Numbered from the stretch's first letter, positions 45,512-55,100 are shown. The stretch is 64,000 nt of DNA from MADRE3 sp963718195 (GCA_963718195.1 CAVQYQ010000003.1:432405-496404), one strand, 5' to 3'. The notes: a model not told the origin generated them from the sequence alone. Translations and numbers: made by a program.

Positions 45512-46357
45512 ATGGATAAAAATCTTCTGACAGAACTCATCCGTTCGTTTCTTTCTGAGGACATTGGGCGAGGAGATCTGACCAGCGAATCAATCTTTGA
45601 TCCGGAAGATTGTGGCGCGGCCAGCCTTGTAGCCCGAGAACCTTTTATCGTTGCAGGAGCAGCCAAGGTAGCGGCCCTGGTGTTCAAGACCCAGAATCCT
45701 GAAATAAAGACCGGATCAGCGGTGAGAGATGGAGCATCGGTTTCCCCCGGAGAGGTCCTGCTCAGTGTTGAAGGGCCGGTTATTGATCTCTTAAAAGCCG
45801 AACGTGTCGCGCTCAACCTGTTTCAGCGGCTCTCAGGTATTGCCACGCTCACTTCAGCATTTGTCGATCGGGTAAAAGACTACCCGGTACGTATCTGTGA
45901 TACGCGCAAAACCACCCCCGGTCTGCGGATGTTAGAAAAATATGCAGTAGTCGCAGGGGGAGGCAGCAACCATCGTTATAACCTGACTGACGGTATTTTA
46001 ATAAAAGATAACCATATTGCCGCCTGCGGCTCCATAAAAAAAGCGGTAAAGAAGATACGAAATAATGTTCCCCACACCCTGCGAATAGAGGTCGAAACGG
46101 ATACGCTGCTGCAGGTCCAGGAGTGTCTGGACTGTGGCGTAGACATCATCATGCTTGACAATATGTCCCCGGCAGTAATGTCTGAAGCCGTTAGAATCAT
46201 AGATGGAAAAGCTCTTGTTGAGGCCTCTGGCGGCGTAACAATTGAGACGATTGAGACCGTCGCGAAAACGGGTGTTGATCTCATCTCAATTGGTGCCCTG
46301 ACACATTCCGCCCCCTCCTGTGATATAGGCATGGATTGGTCGATCTTGCCTCAATGA
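45512..46357 (+). CDS. nadC: Nicotinate-nucleotide pyrophosphorylase (carboxylating)
   Basis: Quinolinate phosphoribosyltransferase, 281 aa, makes nicotinate mononucleotide in NAD synthesis. Signatures: EDIGRGDLTSE near the start, ICDTRKTTPGLRMLEKYAV with the catalytic Arg/Lys, GGSNHRYNLTDGILIKDNHI, and IEVETDTLLQVQECLDCGVDIIMLDNM. The usual length. Same strand as valS and likely one transcript. Confidence 0.96.
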   Translation: MDKNLLTELIRSFLSEDIGRGDLTSESIFDPEDCGAASLVAREPFIVAGAAKVAALVFKTQNPEIKTGSAVRDGASVSPGEVLLSVEGPVIDLLKAERVALNLFQRLSGIATLTSAFVDRVKDYPVRICDTRKTTPGLRMLEKYAVVAGGGSNHRYNLTDGILIKDNHIAACGSIKKAVKKIRNNVPHTLRIEVETDTLLQVQECLDCGVDIIMLDNMSPAVMSEAVRIIDGKALVEASGGVTIETIETVAKTGVDLISIGALTHSAPSCDIGMDWSILPQ

Positions 46358-46484
46358 AGGGAAAAGCTGCAATTAGCCTTGATTTTTTTTAAAAAAATGT
46401 GCGATACTGGGTAGGTAGCGTGGTGGCGGCATGTTGTGGAGTATAACATGCTTTTCGATTTTGATATTTATGAGGAATTAACTG

Positions 46485-47309
46485 ATGCGCTGTCCCAAAT
46501 GTGGCTTTATTTCTTTCGACAATATGGATTCCTGCTTGAAATGCAATAAAAACATTTCTGAAGCCACCAAAGCGTTTCAGGGCAGCATCCTCAAAGTAAC
46601 TACCCCGTCTTTTTTGAAAATTCCCACCCCCACCGAAGATGACATTCAGATTGAGGGCGCAGCAGAGGTCGGCGGGGAAATCGAGTTTACTGATCCTGAT
46701 CTTGAAATACTCATTGATGAAGAAGAAGAGCAGGGTGATATAGATTTCCAGCTCGGCAGTGGCGAAGACGGTGAGGATGATCTACCGCTCGCCGGAGATT
46801 TTGACGAGGCAGCAACATTTGGTGACGAAGAAGACGATATTGATCTGTCAGCAGATCTTGGACAGTTTGAAGATGTTCCAGAGGATGATACCTTCAGCTT
46901 CGAGGATTTAGATGACGAAGTTGAGGAATCAAAGGAAGCTTTGCCCAACATGGATATTCCTGAGGAACTTGATGATATCTCGGATCTTCTGCCCCCGGAC
47001 ACCTTAAGCGAAGATGCACAGCCGGTGGAACAATCAGCAGCTGTTGACCAGACCGTGTCACAAGAAACAATAGCAGAACCAGAATCAGGAGATGATTCCT
47101 CCCTGGCAGAGCCGGAAGATGATCTGGATTTCAGCAATCTCGATTTTGACCTGAATGGAGTTGAGGAGATAGCCGGCGAACAGGGAGACGTTGCCGATGA
47201 GCAAGCTCCTGCCGAAAAGGCCTATCCGTCAGAAGGTGCGGACATGGATGAGGATTTGGACTTCAATCTTGACCTGGGCGGCCTGACAATCAAAGATGAA
47301 AAGAAGTAA
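46485..47309 (+). CDS. Zinc-ribbon protein with long acidic tail
   Basis: 274 aa. Residues 3-20 hold CPKCGF...CLKC, a two-CXXC zinc ribbon. Residues 50-270 are extremely acidic (runs of D and E, repeats such as DDLDFSNLDFDLNG and DEDLDFNLDLGGLTI) and probably disordered. GAGGAA precedes the ATG. Similar ribbon-plus-acidic proteins are common in Desulfobacterota, some with extra membrane or GYF domains. No function can be assigned. Next to tRNA-Phe. Confidence 0.7.
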   Translation: MRCPKCGFISFDNMDSCLKCNKNISEATKAFQGSILKVTTPSFLKIPTPTEDDIQIEGAAEVGGEIEFTDPDLEILIDEEEEQGDIDFQLGSGEDGEDDLPLAGDFDEAATFGDEEDDIDLSADLGQFEDVPEDDTFSFEDLDDEVEESKEALPNMDIPEELDDISDLLPPDTLSEDAQPVEQSAAVDQTVSQETIAEPESGDDSSLAEPEDDLDFSNLDFDLNGVEEIAGEQGDVADEQAPAEKAYPSEGADMDEDLDFNLDLGGLTIKDEKK

Positions 47310-47384
47310 CGAAAAAGGAAGGTTCGGGAAGGAAAATCATTGACACCTGCGCTGATGTTTTGTAAATAAGCAGCTCTATTCGGT

Positions 47385-47460
<76 letters not shown>

Positions 47461-47494
47461 TCTGATAGTTCACGACCTTCCAAGGTCGTCCATT

Positions 47495-47528
47495 AAACCC
47501 GCAGCTCATAAGAGTTTGCGGGTTTTTT
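47495..47528 (+). terminator. Rho-independent terminator after tRNA-Phe
   Basis: AACCCGCA / TGCGGGTT stem with a 13-nt loop followed by a T run. A second perfect inverted repeat, ACGACCTT-CC-AAGGTCGT, lies at 47472-47489. Confidence 0.8.
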
Positions 47529-47666
47529 AGTTCCATTTCCTTCCATTTCCGTCCGTTGACATCCCCGAATAATGCGGGTATATCTGAGGGTATGTTGGCC
47601 ATGTACCCCCTGTGGTCTTGGTGTTGTACCCTCTTTACGTACCCGCTTGTACCCTCGGAGGTTGAA

Positions 47667-48860
47667 ATGTCAAAACTTACTGCTGTCCAAGTTCGTAATG
47701 CCAAAACCACTGGGAAGGCCTATAAACTAACAGATGGTTTTGGCCTCCATCTGCACATCTCCAAAACAGGTAGAAAGACCTGGCGTTATCGTTTTCGTAT
47801 AGCTGGTGTTGAATCAGTATGCGTTCTTGGAGAATATCCACAAATGAACCTGACAGATGCAAGATCTGCTAGAAATGATGCTCGTGATCTGGTGAAAGTC
47901 GGGAAGAATCCCGCACATGTAAGAAAAGATGAGATCAAAGCAAGCTTAATGGACGAACTGGCAAAAAAAGACACATTTGAGGTAGTTGCTTTGGAATGGG
48001 TTGCGAAACAGATCGATAGTTGGAGCGCCAATCATTTTAATGCAGTCATGAAGAGTTTGAAGGCAAATGCTTTCCCGGAGATTGGTAATGTACCTATTGG
48101 TGACATTACGACTCCAGATCTTGTTAAAATGATGGAAAAGGTAGAGAAGCGCGGTGCTCTTGAGATGGCTCGAAAAGTTCTGCAACGAATAAACTCTGTC
48201 TTCATGTATGCAAATAGACAGGGAAAAATATCTGACAACCCAGCTGCTAACCTAAAAGGCTCACTTAAAACTCGAAAGGTTGTCCATCGCCCGGCGTTGT
48301 CAAAAGATGAATTACCCCAGTTTTTCAAGAATCTCGAAAAGGCCAGAATGCATATATCCACAAAATTAGGCCTCAGGTTTTTAATTTTAACTGCGGCGCG
48401 GACTGATGAGGTTCGAAGATCAGTTTGGAGTGAGATTGATTTTTCTGATAAGATGTGGAGGATTCCGGCTGAGAGAATGAAAATGGATTCTCCTCATAAT
48501 GTTCCTCTTTCCCGGCAGGCGATAGAACTTCTTGATCGTATTGGCGATGTTTTCGGTAGGAGCGGTTATATCTTTCCATCCGTTCGAGACTATAAGAAAC
48601 CAATGTCTCAAAATGCCCTGCTTTATGCAATGCATGGTCTTGGGTACCACTCTAAAGCTACAGTGCATGGGTTTAGAGCTACCTTTAGCACGATTGCCAA
48701 TGAAGAAGGTTTTAAAGGTGATGTCATAGAAAAAGCTCTTGCTCATGTTGAAAGAAACAGGGTCAGGGCAGCCTATCATAGAAGTGAATATATCGAACAG
48801 CGTAAAGAGCTCATGCAGTGGTGGGCTGATTATCTAGTGAAATTGGAAAATTGTAAGTGA
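47667..48860 (+). CDS. int: P4-type tyrosine recombinase (integrase)
   Basis: 397 aa from the ATG at 47667 with CGGAGG upstream; an open frame back to 47556 has no ribosome site. The N-terminal DUF4102-like arm-binding domain reads LTAVQVRNAKTTGKAYKLTDGFGLHLHISKTGRKTWRYRF, as in P4 and prophage integrases. The catalytic part shows TAARTDEVRRSVWSEID (first Arg), HGFRATFSTIANEEG (HxxR) and AYHRSEYIEQRKELMQWW with the nucleophilic Tyr. Directs insertion into the 3' end of tRNA-Phe just upstream. Confidence 0.95.
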   Translation: MSKLTAVQVRNAKTTGKAYKLTDGFGLHLHISKTGRKTWRYRFRIAGVESVCVLGEYPQMNLTDARSARNDARDLVKVGKNPAHVRKDEIKASLMDELAKKDTFEVVALEWVAKQIDSWSANHFNAVMKSLKANAFPEIGNVPIGDITTPDLVKMMEKVEKRGALEMARKVLQRINSVFMYANRQGKISDNPAANLKGSLKTRKVVHRPALSKDELPQFFKNLEKARMHISTKLGLRFLILTAARTDEVRRSVWSEIDFSDKMWRIPAERMKMDSPHNVPLSRQAIELLDRIGDVFGRSGYIFPSVRDYKKPMSQNALLYAMHGLGYHSKATVHGFRATFSTIANEEGFKGDVIEKALAHVERNRVRAAYHRSEYIEQRKELMQWWADYLVKLENCK

Positions 48861-48945
48861 TTTTATACCCTCAAAACTTGAAGCCGCCAAAGCTCTGTAG
48901 CCGATTTAAAATATCAGCACCGGGGAGACTTCTTTCGAATCCTTA

Positions 48946-49656
48946 TTATTTAACCTCATGGCCAACCCAGATAATCCGACCGATTATCGAAAAATTTTCT
49001 CCAGCCTCGTAATCAGGGAAATTATCCCTATCCTGAGAACGAATGATTAATGTACCGCCTTGCCTGGCAAGCATTCTTACTTTAACGATACCTTCTTCAC
49101 ATATTGCATAGGCTTTGCCGTCAATAACGTTTCCCTGGTCATTTTCTGATAAATCAACCAGCACTATATCCCCGCCGCTGATGAATGGGGCCATCGAATC
49201 ATCATAAACGTCGAACAGGGCAAGGCTGTCTGAGCCCCTGCGCATGATCCAGTCTTTGCGAAAAGCGTAGTTTGCCTCTGTCAAATCATTGTCTTTGAGC
49301 GTTCCATGGCAGCCTGAAAGCCGGGATTTGTATTTTGGCACCAGGGTAAACCCGGGTGCAGGGTCGTTTGTGCCAATAGCGATCGCGTCAAGCTCATCCT
49401 CAAAATCGACTTCCTTGATCACCTGGTAGATATCGGGGCTGCCTTTTGTTTTCATTTGTTCCGAGAGCTCAATCACTTTTCTGCCCAGCTCAAAGACCCC
49501 ATCGTATTTCACGCCGAGATAATCGGTAATTTTTCTCCTGGTCGCCTCATCCCCCTCGCGCCTGCCTTTGACGTAATCATTGAGGCTTCCCGGGGACATG
49601 CCAAGCTTTTCGGCAAGAATTTTCTGTTTGCCGTCATAGCGTTTGCAAGCACGCAA
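48946..49656 (-). CDS. Phage-type repressor: HTH plus S24 (LexA/CI) peptidase domain
   Basis: 236 aa as read from TTG 49656. An XRE-like helix-turn-helix occupies the first 45 residues (KQKILAEKLGMSPGSLNDYVKGRREG). The C-terminal half is S24-like: DVYDDSMAPFISGGDIVLVDLSEND (Ser of the SM motif) and GKAYAICEEGIVKVRML (the Lys side). Such repressors are cleaved after DNA damage, which releases the element. A strong start site (AAAGGAGG, 49724-49717, ATG 49707) lies upstream in the same frame, but two TAG codons interrupt before 49656, so the true N-terminus is uncertain and may hide small indels. Confidence 0.85.
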   Translation of the reverse strand: MRACKRYDGKQKILAEKLGMSPGSLNDYVKGRREGDEATRRKITDYLGVKYDGVFELGRKVIELSEQMKTKGSPDIYQVIKEVDFEDELDAIAIGTNDPAPGFTLVPKYKSRLSGCHGTLKDNDLTEANYAFRKDWIMRRGSDSLALFDVYDDSMAPFISGGDIVLVDLSENDQGNVIDGKAYAICEEGIVKVRMLARQGGTLIIRSQDRDNFPDYEAGENFSIIGRIIWVGHEVK

Positions 49657-49727
49657 CTGATGCCGGCGCTAAATAATTCTCTTATGCTAATCGTGGTTTT
49701 TTCTCATGATTACAACCTCCTTTGCCC

Positions 49728-49752
49728 AATAATACGCAAGTTGCGTATTATT
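49728..49752. promoter_or_regulatory. Repressor operator, 25-bp palindrome
   Basis: Two perfect 12-bp arms, AATAATACGCAA and TTGCGTATTATT, around one central G. It overlaps a possible repressor promoter on the minus strand (TTGCAA at 49756-49751 and TATTAT at 49734-49729, 16 bp apart). It lies in the divergent control region between repressor and early genes. The plus-strand side has a TATAAT at 49853-49858 as possible -10 for the early operon. Confidence 0.75.
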
Positions 49753-50028
49753 GCAAGAGAATAATATGTTTTTTCTTTCGCAAAATTTCCATCAATAGAT
49801 AATAATGGAGACATGAGAAAGATAAGAAAAAAAGAGTTAAAAATTTATTTGTTATAATTCAGATAGTTATTTGATTCTATATGAAAAAAGGACAGAAATC
49901 CGGTAAGAAAGGCGCGAGACGTGTATCTATGCTAAATTACGTTTCTTTTAAAAATTTGACACTCATTAACGTCGAAATGCAGACAAATCATATATTATAT
50001 GCATATTGCGTGCAAAATGGTGAGTGCG

Positions 50029-50259
50029 ATGGATGAACACATGCTGCGCAGGATCATCAGGGATGAACTCGCCTCTCTTGTCGTACCGCAGCTGCTTACC
50101 CCTGAAGAGGCCTCGGAGGTCCTCAAGGTAAGCGTGGTCTCCATGGCAAACTGGCGTGCCCAGGGATGCGGGCCAATATACATCAAGGCCGAAGGGAAAA
50201 TTCTGTACGCGCTTGCAGATCTTCATATGTACCTGTCAGAAAGGAAGACCAGCACATGA
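50029..50259 (+). CDS. Small helix-turn-helix DNA-binding protein
   Basis: 76 aa from the ATG at 50029 (GGTGAG upstream). LLTPEEASEVLKVSVVSMANWRAQGCGPIYIKAEGKILYALADLHMYL is the MerR/excisionase-like HTH_17 form. First gene of the rightward cluster, facing away from the repressor, so it could be a Cro-like or Xis-like regulator. The 179 bp to the next gene hold nothing recognised. Confidence 0.75.
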   Translation: MDEHMLRRIIRDELASLVVPQLLTPEEASEVLKVSVVSMANWRAQGCGPIYIKAEGKILYALADLHMYLSERKTST

Positions 50260-50438
50260 AAGACCCAATTATAACAGGATGTTGTATTGTTCCCATGATT
50301 TTAAAAACGTTTCGTGCGCTCTCAAGACTGGCGGTAGATCATTAAAACCGAATAACCCAGGGGTACCTGGCAAGACACGTTGGGTACCATCCAGAAATTT
50401 CATCAAAAATGCTTTTCTACAGGTGTATGTATCCAAAT

Positions 50439-51137
50439 ATGAAATTGTATTTCAGACTTAAAGAGCTGGTAAACCGGTGGCAAATAACGGAAGAAGAGAT
50501 TCTTCACATGGCGGCAAAAGGGCGGGTAGGTTTTTCAGTGTGGTGGCGAGGGAAATCCGCTCTGGTAAACAACGGAACTATAGAGGAATGGCGTTTCATC
50601 AACGAGTTCATTGCTATTGACAGCAGAAAATTTGCCATTGCCGTGCTGGAAAATTTATACACTTCTTCACATGCAGGCGAAATGAGACTCCATGAAGGGT
50701 ACATGCGGGATGGCCGGAAGATACTGTTGCACTCCGAGCGCTCCTATGAAGGCTATGCCCAGATGACAGACGATCTTATTGTCGAGGACGGGGTTCTGGT
50801 TGAAGGAGCTGCGGAAATCAATCCGCCGTTTATATGCCTGGGCGACATCATCGTGCTTCCGGAAGAGGTGAAACGGATAGAGACCGCGACGGCCGAGGGC
50901 AAAAATCGGGGCCGGGATAAAACGACCTCAGCAAAGGCCGAAAGAACAGACATCCATATCATTGGCGGGTTGCTCGACCTGGTAAAAGGTGAATACACGT
51001 GTGAGCTTCCCTTCAAGACCAATCAGGGAATAATCGATGTACTTGTAGAAAAGCTCGATGGCTTTTCCGGGATCTCAAAGCGCACACTTGAAGAGCGGTT
51101 TGCCAAGGCCAAAAAAGCGCTGTCAGAATACTACTAG
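50439..51137 (+). CDS. Hypothetical protein of the element
   Basis: 232 aa from the ATG at 50439 (MKLYFRLKELVNRWQITEEEI). The start looks like a short HTH or winged segment (VNRWQITEEEILHMAAKGRVGFSVWW). No known domain was recognised in the rest; the C-terminal part (ISKRTLEERFAKAKKALSEYY) could be a second DNA-contacting helix set. An alternative start at 50409 adds ten residues. Similar proteins with an N-terminal HTH and a variable middle are common in integrative elements. Confidence 0.6.
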   Translation: MKLYFRLKELVNRWQITEEEILHMAAKGRVGFSVWWRGKSALVNNGTIEEWRFINEFIAIDSRKFAIAVLENLYTSSHAGEMRLHEGYMRDGRKILLHSERSYEGYAQMTDDLIVEDGVLVEGAAEINPPFICLGDIIVLPEEVKRIETATAEGKNRGRDKTTSAKAERTDIHIIGGLLDLVKGEYTCELPFKTNQGIIDVLVEKLDGFSGISKRTLEERFAKAKKALSEYY

Positions 51138-51280
51138 CAATCAAACCCCATACCCCTTCTTTACTTGAAACCAACCGCAGTTGCGGTCGATATACCGTAG
51201 CTGCGGTGTTTTATTATTGTATCACTTCTATAGTCCTCCCAGAACCAGCACGGAATCCCTTAAACGTATATGGAGGAACT

Positions 51281-51466
51281 ATGAACATGACAGCTTTACT
51301 CCGGCTTCCACAAGTTGAACAATCTTGTGGGCTCAAAAAATCAGCAATCTATGCAAAAATAAAAGAAGGTAAATTTCCACGGCCTGTAAAGCTCGGAGCA
51401 CGGTCTGTTGCCTGGCGAAGCAATGAGGTCGATGAATGGATTCAGGCACGACCAAGAACTCAGTGA
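51281..51466 (+). CDS. AlpA-family regulator
   Basis: 61 aa from the ATG at 51281, with TGGAGG eight bases upstream. TALLRLPQVEQSCGLKKSAIYAKIKEGKFPRPVKLGARSVAW is the AlpA/MerR-like HTH found in P4-type elements, where it activates integrase or excision functions. It sits directly before the primase gene (8 bp). Confidence 0.9.
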   Translation: MNMTALLRLPQVEQSCGLKKSAIYAKIKEGKFPRPVKLGARSVAWRSNEVDEWIQARPRTQ

Positions 51467-51473
51467 ATCGGGG

Positions 51474-54000
51474 ATGGAAACGATGCTCAATAACCAGCTC
51501 CTCCCCATCCAGCAAAGTGCCGTTGATCTCCTTAACGAAGGTTTTTCGGTGCTGCCTGTCCATGGGTACGATCACAGAGACAAACCGAAAGCACCCGCGG
51601 TTGCTTCCTGGAAACAGTATCAAACAAACCGAATGGACAGTAATAACGTGGCTGGCCTTTTCAGAAATGGCTGCAGTCTTGCGGTCATCGGCGGTCATGT
51701 GTCAGGCAACCTCGAGTGCCTGGACTTTGACAACCCTGCGCTGTTCAAGCCATTTATGAATATCCTGGAAGAAATCAATGCTGAGCTTGCCGCAAAACTG
51801 GTCCAACGGGCAACGCCGTCAGGCGGGTACCATCTCATCTATCGCTGTGAAACTCAGATTGATACAAACATGAAACTTGCGGAGTCAAAGGATGGCCACA
51901 CCTGGATTGAAACCAGGGGCGAAGGGGGATATTTCCTGACCACACCATCGCCTGGCTACACAGCCCTGAAACATGATCTGAAGGACACTGCAGTCATTAG
52001 CGGGCAAGATCGGGAACTGTTGCTGAACCTTGCTCGTTCGTTGAGCGGGCAGCCCAGCAATACCGCCACCTACAATGCAGCCCACATCAGCGAAGGCACA
52101 AGGCCTGGCGATGCCTTCAACCGGCAGCATGCTCATGATATTGCGGAGATGCTGGAAAGCAATGGATGGATTAACAGTGAGCGAATAAGCGCGGGTGGCC
52201 AGCATTGGACACGACCCGGAAAAGACAGAGGTACCAGTGCCACCCTGAAAAATGGCTGCCTCTATGTCTTCAGCACAAATACTGATATTCCTCCAGGCCC
52301 GCATGATGCCTTTGGCATTTACGCGTACCTGATGCACGGCGGCGACTTTGCTGCAGCAGGCAAGGACCTTGCCGCCAAAGGGTATGGGGAGAACTCCTCC
52401 GCTGCTGATTTTTCCAATGTGCAACAGGAAGAAGATACATGGCCGGATCCCCTGCCTGTCGGAGCAGAACTGCCCAATGTTGAGCCGATAACCAGGGAAA
52501 TGATCCCGGAACCATTCCGGGACTGGGTGATGGATGCTGCTGACCGCATGCAGATACCCGTTGATTTCATCATTGCGCCACTGCTCGTGGTCTGTGGGTC
52601 TACTGTAGGAACCTCATGCCGGATCAGGCCGAAGCAGAAAGATGATTGGAGTGTGGTGCCTAACCTGTGGGGCGGCATTGTCGGACCTCCCTCCATGTTG
52701 AAAACCCCGGCCCTGACTGAAGCGGTGAACAAGACACTTGGCAGGCTGGAAGTGGCAGCCAGAGAAGAACATGCGGAAGCGATCAATGAATATGAAGCGG
52801 ATGCGATGCTGCGTGCTGCCAGAGAGAAAGCGATAAAGGCAGATATAGAGAAAACAGCCAGGGACCAGAGACAAGGCAGGATGACCGAGTAAAAGCCTGG
52901 ATGAGCTGGCAGAGGAATACAAGAAACTGAAAGCTCATGAAGTGCCGACTGAAAGGCGCTATAAGACCAACGACAGCAGTATTGAAAAGATCGTCGAACT
53001 GCTTGAGCAGAATCCACGGGGACTACTCTATTTCCGTGACGAGCTTATCGGGTTATTCAAACGTACAGAGCGGGCCGGTAATGAACAGGATCGCGCCTTT
53101 TTACTCGAATCGTGGAACGGTGACGGCAGCCATACTGATGACCGTATAGGGCGCGGAACCGTCCGGACCGACAATCTATGTATATCCCTGCTGGGTGGCA
53201 TACAGCCGGACAAGATAGCCGGCTATCTGCACGGGGCGATCAGTGATTCAGACAATGATGGTTTTGTCCAGCGCTTGCAGCTGATGGTGTACCCCGATCC
53301 TGTCAGCGATTGGTGTTACCAGGACAAAACACCGGATATTGAATCAAGGAACAGGGGCTATGCCGTTATAGAGCGCCTCGCTTCAATGGAAGTTGCGGGA
53401 GTGGATATTTTTGAAAAACCGTATCTGCGCTTCTCCATTGAGGGGCAGGAGGTCTTCAAGCAGTGGCTCAGCTGGCTGGAAACCAGGAAACTGACCAACC
53501 GTGACGAACATCCTGTCATACTGGAGCATCTTGCCAAGTATCGTTCGCTGATGCCGTCCCTTGCCTTGATATTTCATCTGATCGAAGTGGCAGGTACTGC
53601 CGTGGCAGCACAGCCCGGCCCGGTCAGTAAGAATGCAGCCTTAATGGCCGCCGCCTGGTGTCAGTATCTCGAGAGTCATGCCCGGCGAATCTACAGTCTT
53701 GCGCTCGATATCGGACAGGCTGGGGCAGCGCGTCTTTCCGAGAAGATACAAACAGGAAAGCTGGGAATGGGATTCACCCGCCCGGAAGTTGTGAGGAAGA
53801 AGTGGGGCATGCTGACCAGAAAAAATCAGGTTCAGGAGGCTATTGACTACCTGGTTGAAATGAATTGGTTGCGCGAAGCGATGCCCGTGCCGGGAGATAA
53901 TCAAGGAGGAAGACCGGCAGCGATTTCTTACCTGGTGAACCCGAAAATATTTTCAGAAGGCACAGAATGTAACGCACCTAAACCACCCAAACCAGTTTAG
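51474..54000 (+). CDS. Prim-pol / DUF3987 primase-helicase, split by a frameshift
   Basis: The first part (to the TAA at 52892) has a bifunctional DNA primase-polymerase domain at about residues 10-190 (GFSVLPVHGYDHRDKPKAPAVASWK; metal Asp pair in ECLDFDNP; TPSGGYHLIY), then a DUF3987 helicase-like region with a P-loop-like IVGPPSMLKTPALTEAV. After the stop the frame two bases on continues without a break: SKSLDELAEEYKKLKAHEV and GLLYFRDELIGLFK (Walker B-like) to 54000. One extra base near 52885-52890 would join them to about 840 aa. Replication protein of the element, comparable in role to P4 alpha. Its last codons (NAPKPPKP) lie in the first tandem repeat. Confidence 0.8.
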
Positions 54001-54445
54001 GGGGTTTAAGTGCGTCTGACTTTACGCATTTGAGAACTTTTTAAGGATTGGACAGCGAGACTGAATTCTGAGTTTGAAGTGAATATGCAGAGGGAAAATA
54101 TTTCCAGACGCACAGAGTGTAACGCACCTAAACCACCCAAACCAGTTTAGGAGGTTTAAGTGCGTCTGACTTTACGCATTTGAGAACTTTTTATGGATTG
54201 GATAGCGAGACTGAATTCTGAATTTGAGGCGAAGTGCAGAGGAAAAATATTTCCAGACGCACAGAGTGTAACGCACCTAAACCACCCAAACCAGTTTAGG
54301 AGGTTTAAGTGCGTCTGACTTTACGCATTTGAGAACTTTTTATGGATTGGATAGCAAGATTGAATTCTGAGTTTAAGGCGAATGTGCAGAGGGAAAATAT
54401 TCTTCAAATGCACAAGAACCAACGCACCTAAACCACTTAAACCAT
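53945..54445 (+). repeat. Tandem ~150-bp repeats, candidate replication origin
   Basis: Three near-identical units, with TAACGCACCTAAACC at 53970, 54120 and 54269, and a degenerate fourth at 54421. Units are about 150 bp. Each holds inverted arms ACGCACCTAAACC ... GGTTTAAGTGCGT, and in units 2 and 3 also CAGACGCAC ... GTGCGTCTG, so each can fold into a long hairpin. A spare TTTACGCA follows. P4 has repeats bound by its primase-helicase at ori and crr; these may serve the same use here. Unit 1 begins in the end of the primase gene. Confidence 0.75.
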
Positions 54446-54738
54446 CCAATTCAGAACACGCTGTCTCGGAGGAAAAGGACATCTTTTTTGCTGAGCACCA
54501 TGATGATACTGCAACCACCCATTATCCAAAGCCATTCATCACCAATGGCGAATTGCGAATACCGCTGGGCTGCCATCCTAAATATAAATGGTGGAATGGT
54601 GGCCAGACAATTTATGAGACCCTGACTGAATTGGAAGCACCACGGAGGGTATGGCAGAGTCATCTTGACCATACTCTGAGCTTAGTACGCGGTGAATCTT
54701 ACAAGGCCACATTCTTGACCACAGGAGAAGACAAATGA
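54382..54738 (+). CDS. Hypothetical protein, N-terminus inside repeat unit 4
   Basis: 118 aa. The first 20 residues (KIFFKCTRTNAPKPLKP) align with the end of the primase (KIFSEGTECNAPKPPKP) because both are coded by the repeat. The rest, EKDIFFAEHHDDTATTHYPKPFITNGELRIPLGCHPKYKWWNGGQ, has no known family. It may once have been the C-terminus of the primase, cut off by repeat expansion. ATGA overlap with the next gene shows coupling. Confidence 0.55.
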   Translation: MCRGKIFFKCTRTNAPKPLKPSNSEHAVSEEKDIFFAEHHDDTATTHYPKPFITNGELRIPLGCHPKYKWWNGGQTIYETLTELEAPRRVWQSHLDHTLSLVRGESYKATFLTTGEDK

Positions 54739-54989
54739 GCAACACGAAACGGCGTTTTAAAAGGGCACAGAAAAAGCTGCATCAGGCAGCCAAGATGAGC
54801 ATTGAGCAGATGATAGAGGCGGGCTATTTCGTTCCGCCAAAGGGAGACCTGGAGCAGGGGAAAACGTATGTTGCTCAAGTCACCCATGACCATGGCTGCC
54901 CGTTGCCTGATGGTGGCGGCACATGCACATGCCGGGAGGTTCAGGTTGAATATTTGGAGCACCTCGCTGAGGGGAAAGTTGACGCATAA
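54735..54989 (+). CDS. Small basic hypothetical protein with Cys-rich centre
   Basis: 84 aa. Basic N-terminus (SNTKRRFKRAQKKLHQAAK), then HGCPLPDGGGTCTC, three Cys and a His which might bind zinc. Overlaps the previous stop by 4 bp. No family recognised. Confidence 0.55.
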   Translation: MSNTKRRFKRAQKKLHQAAKMSIEQMIEAGYFVPPKGDLEQGKTYVAQVTHDHGCPLPDGGGTCTCREVQVEYLEHLAEGKVDA

Positions 54990-55100
54990 ACAGTATCTGC
55001 TGGTCATAGGTGTGAATATAAAAATAGTTTTGCTTTACGTACATTTGTCTATGGAAGATCAGGCAGCTTTAACAATCCTCAACCCCGGCGGCAAAAAAAT

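Noticed and set aside
52319..53017. Minus-strand ORF of 232 codons over the primase frameshift
   Set aside because: Antisense shadow; the plus-strand frames carry recognised prim-pol and DUF3987 motifs on both sides.
53945..54445. CRISPR array
   Set aside because: Repeats are 150-bp near-identical tandem units without short repeats and variable spacers, and no cas genes are present.
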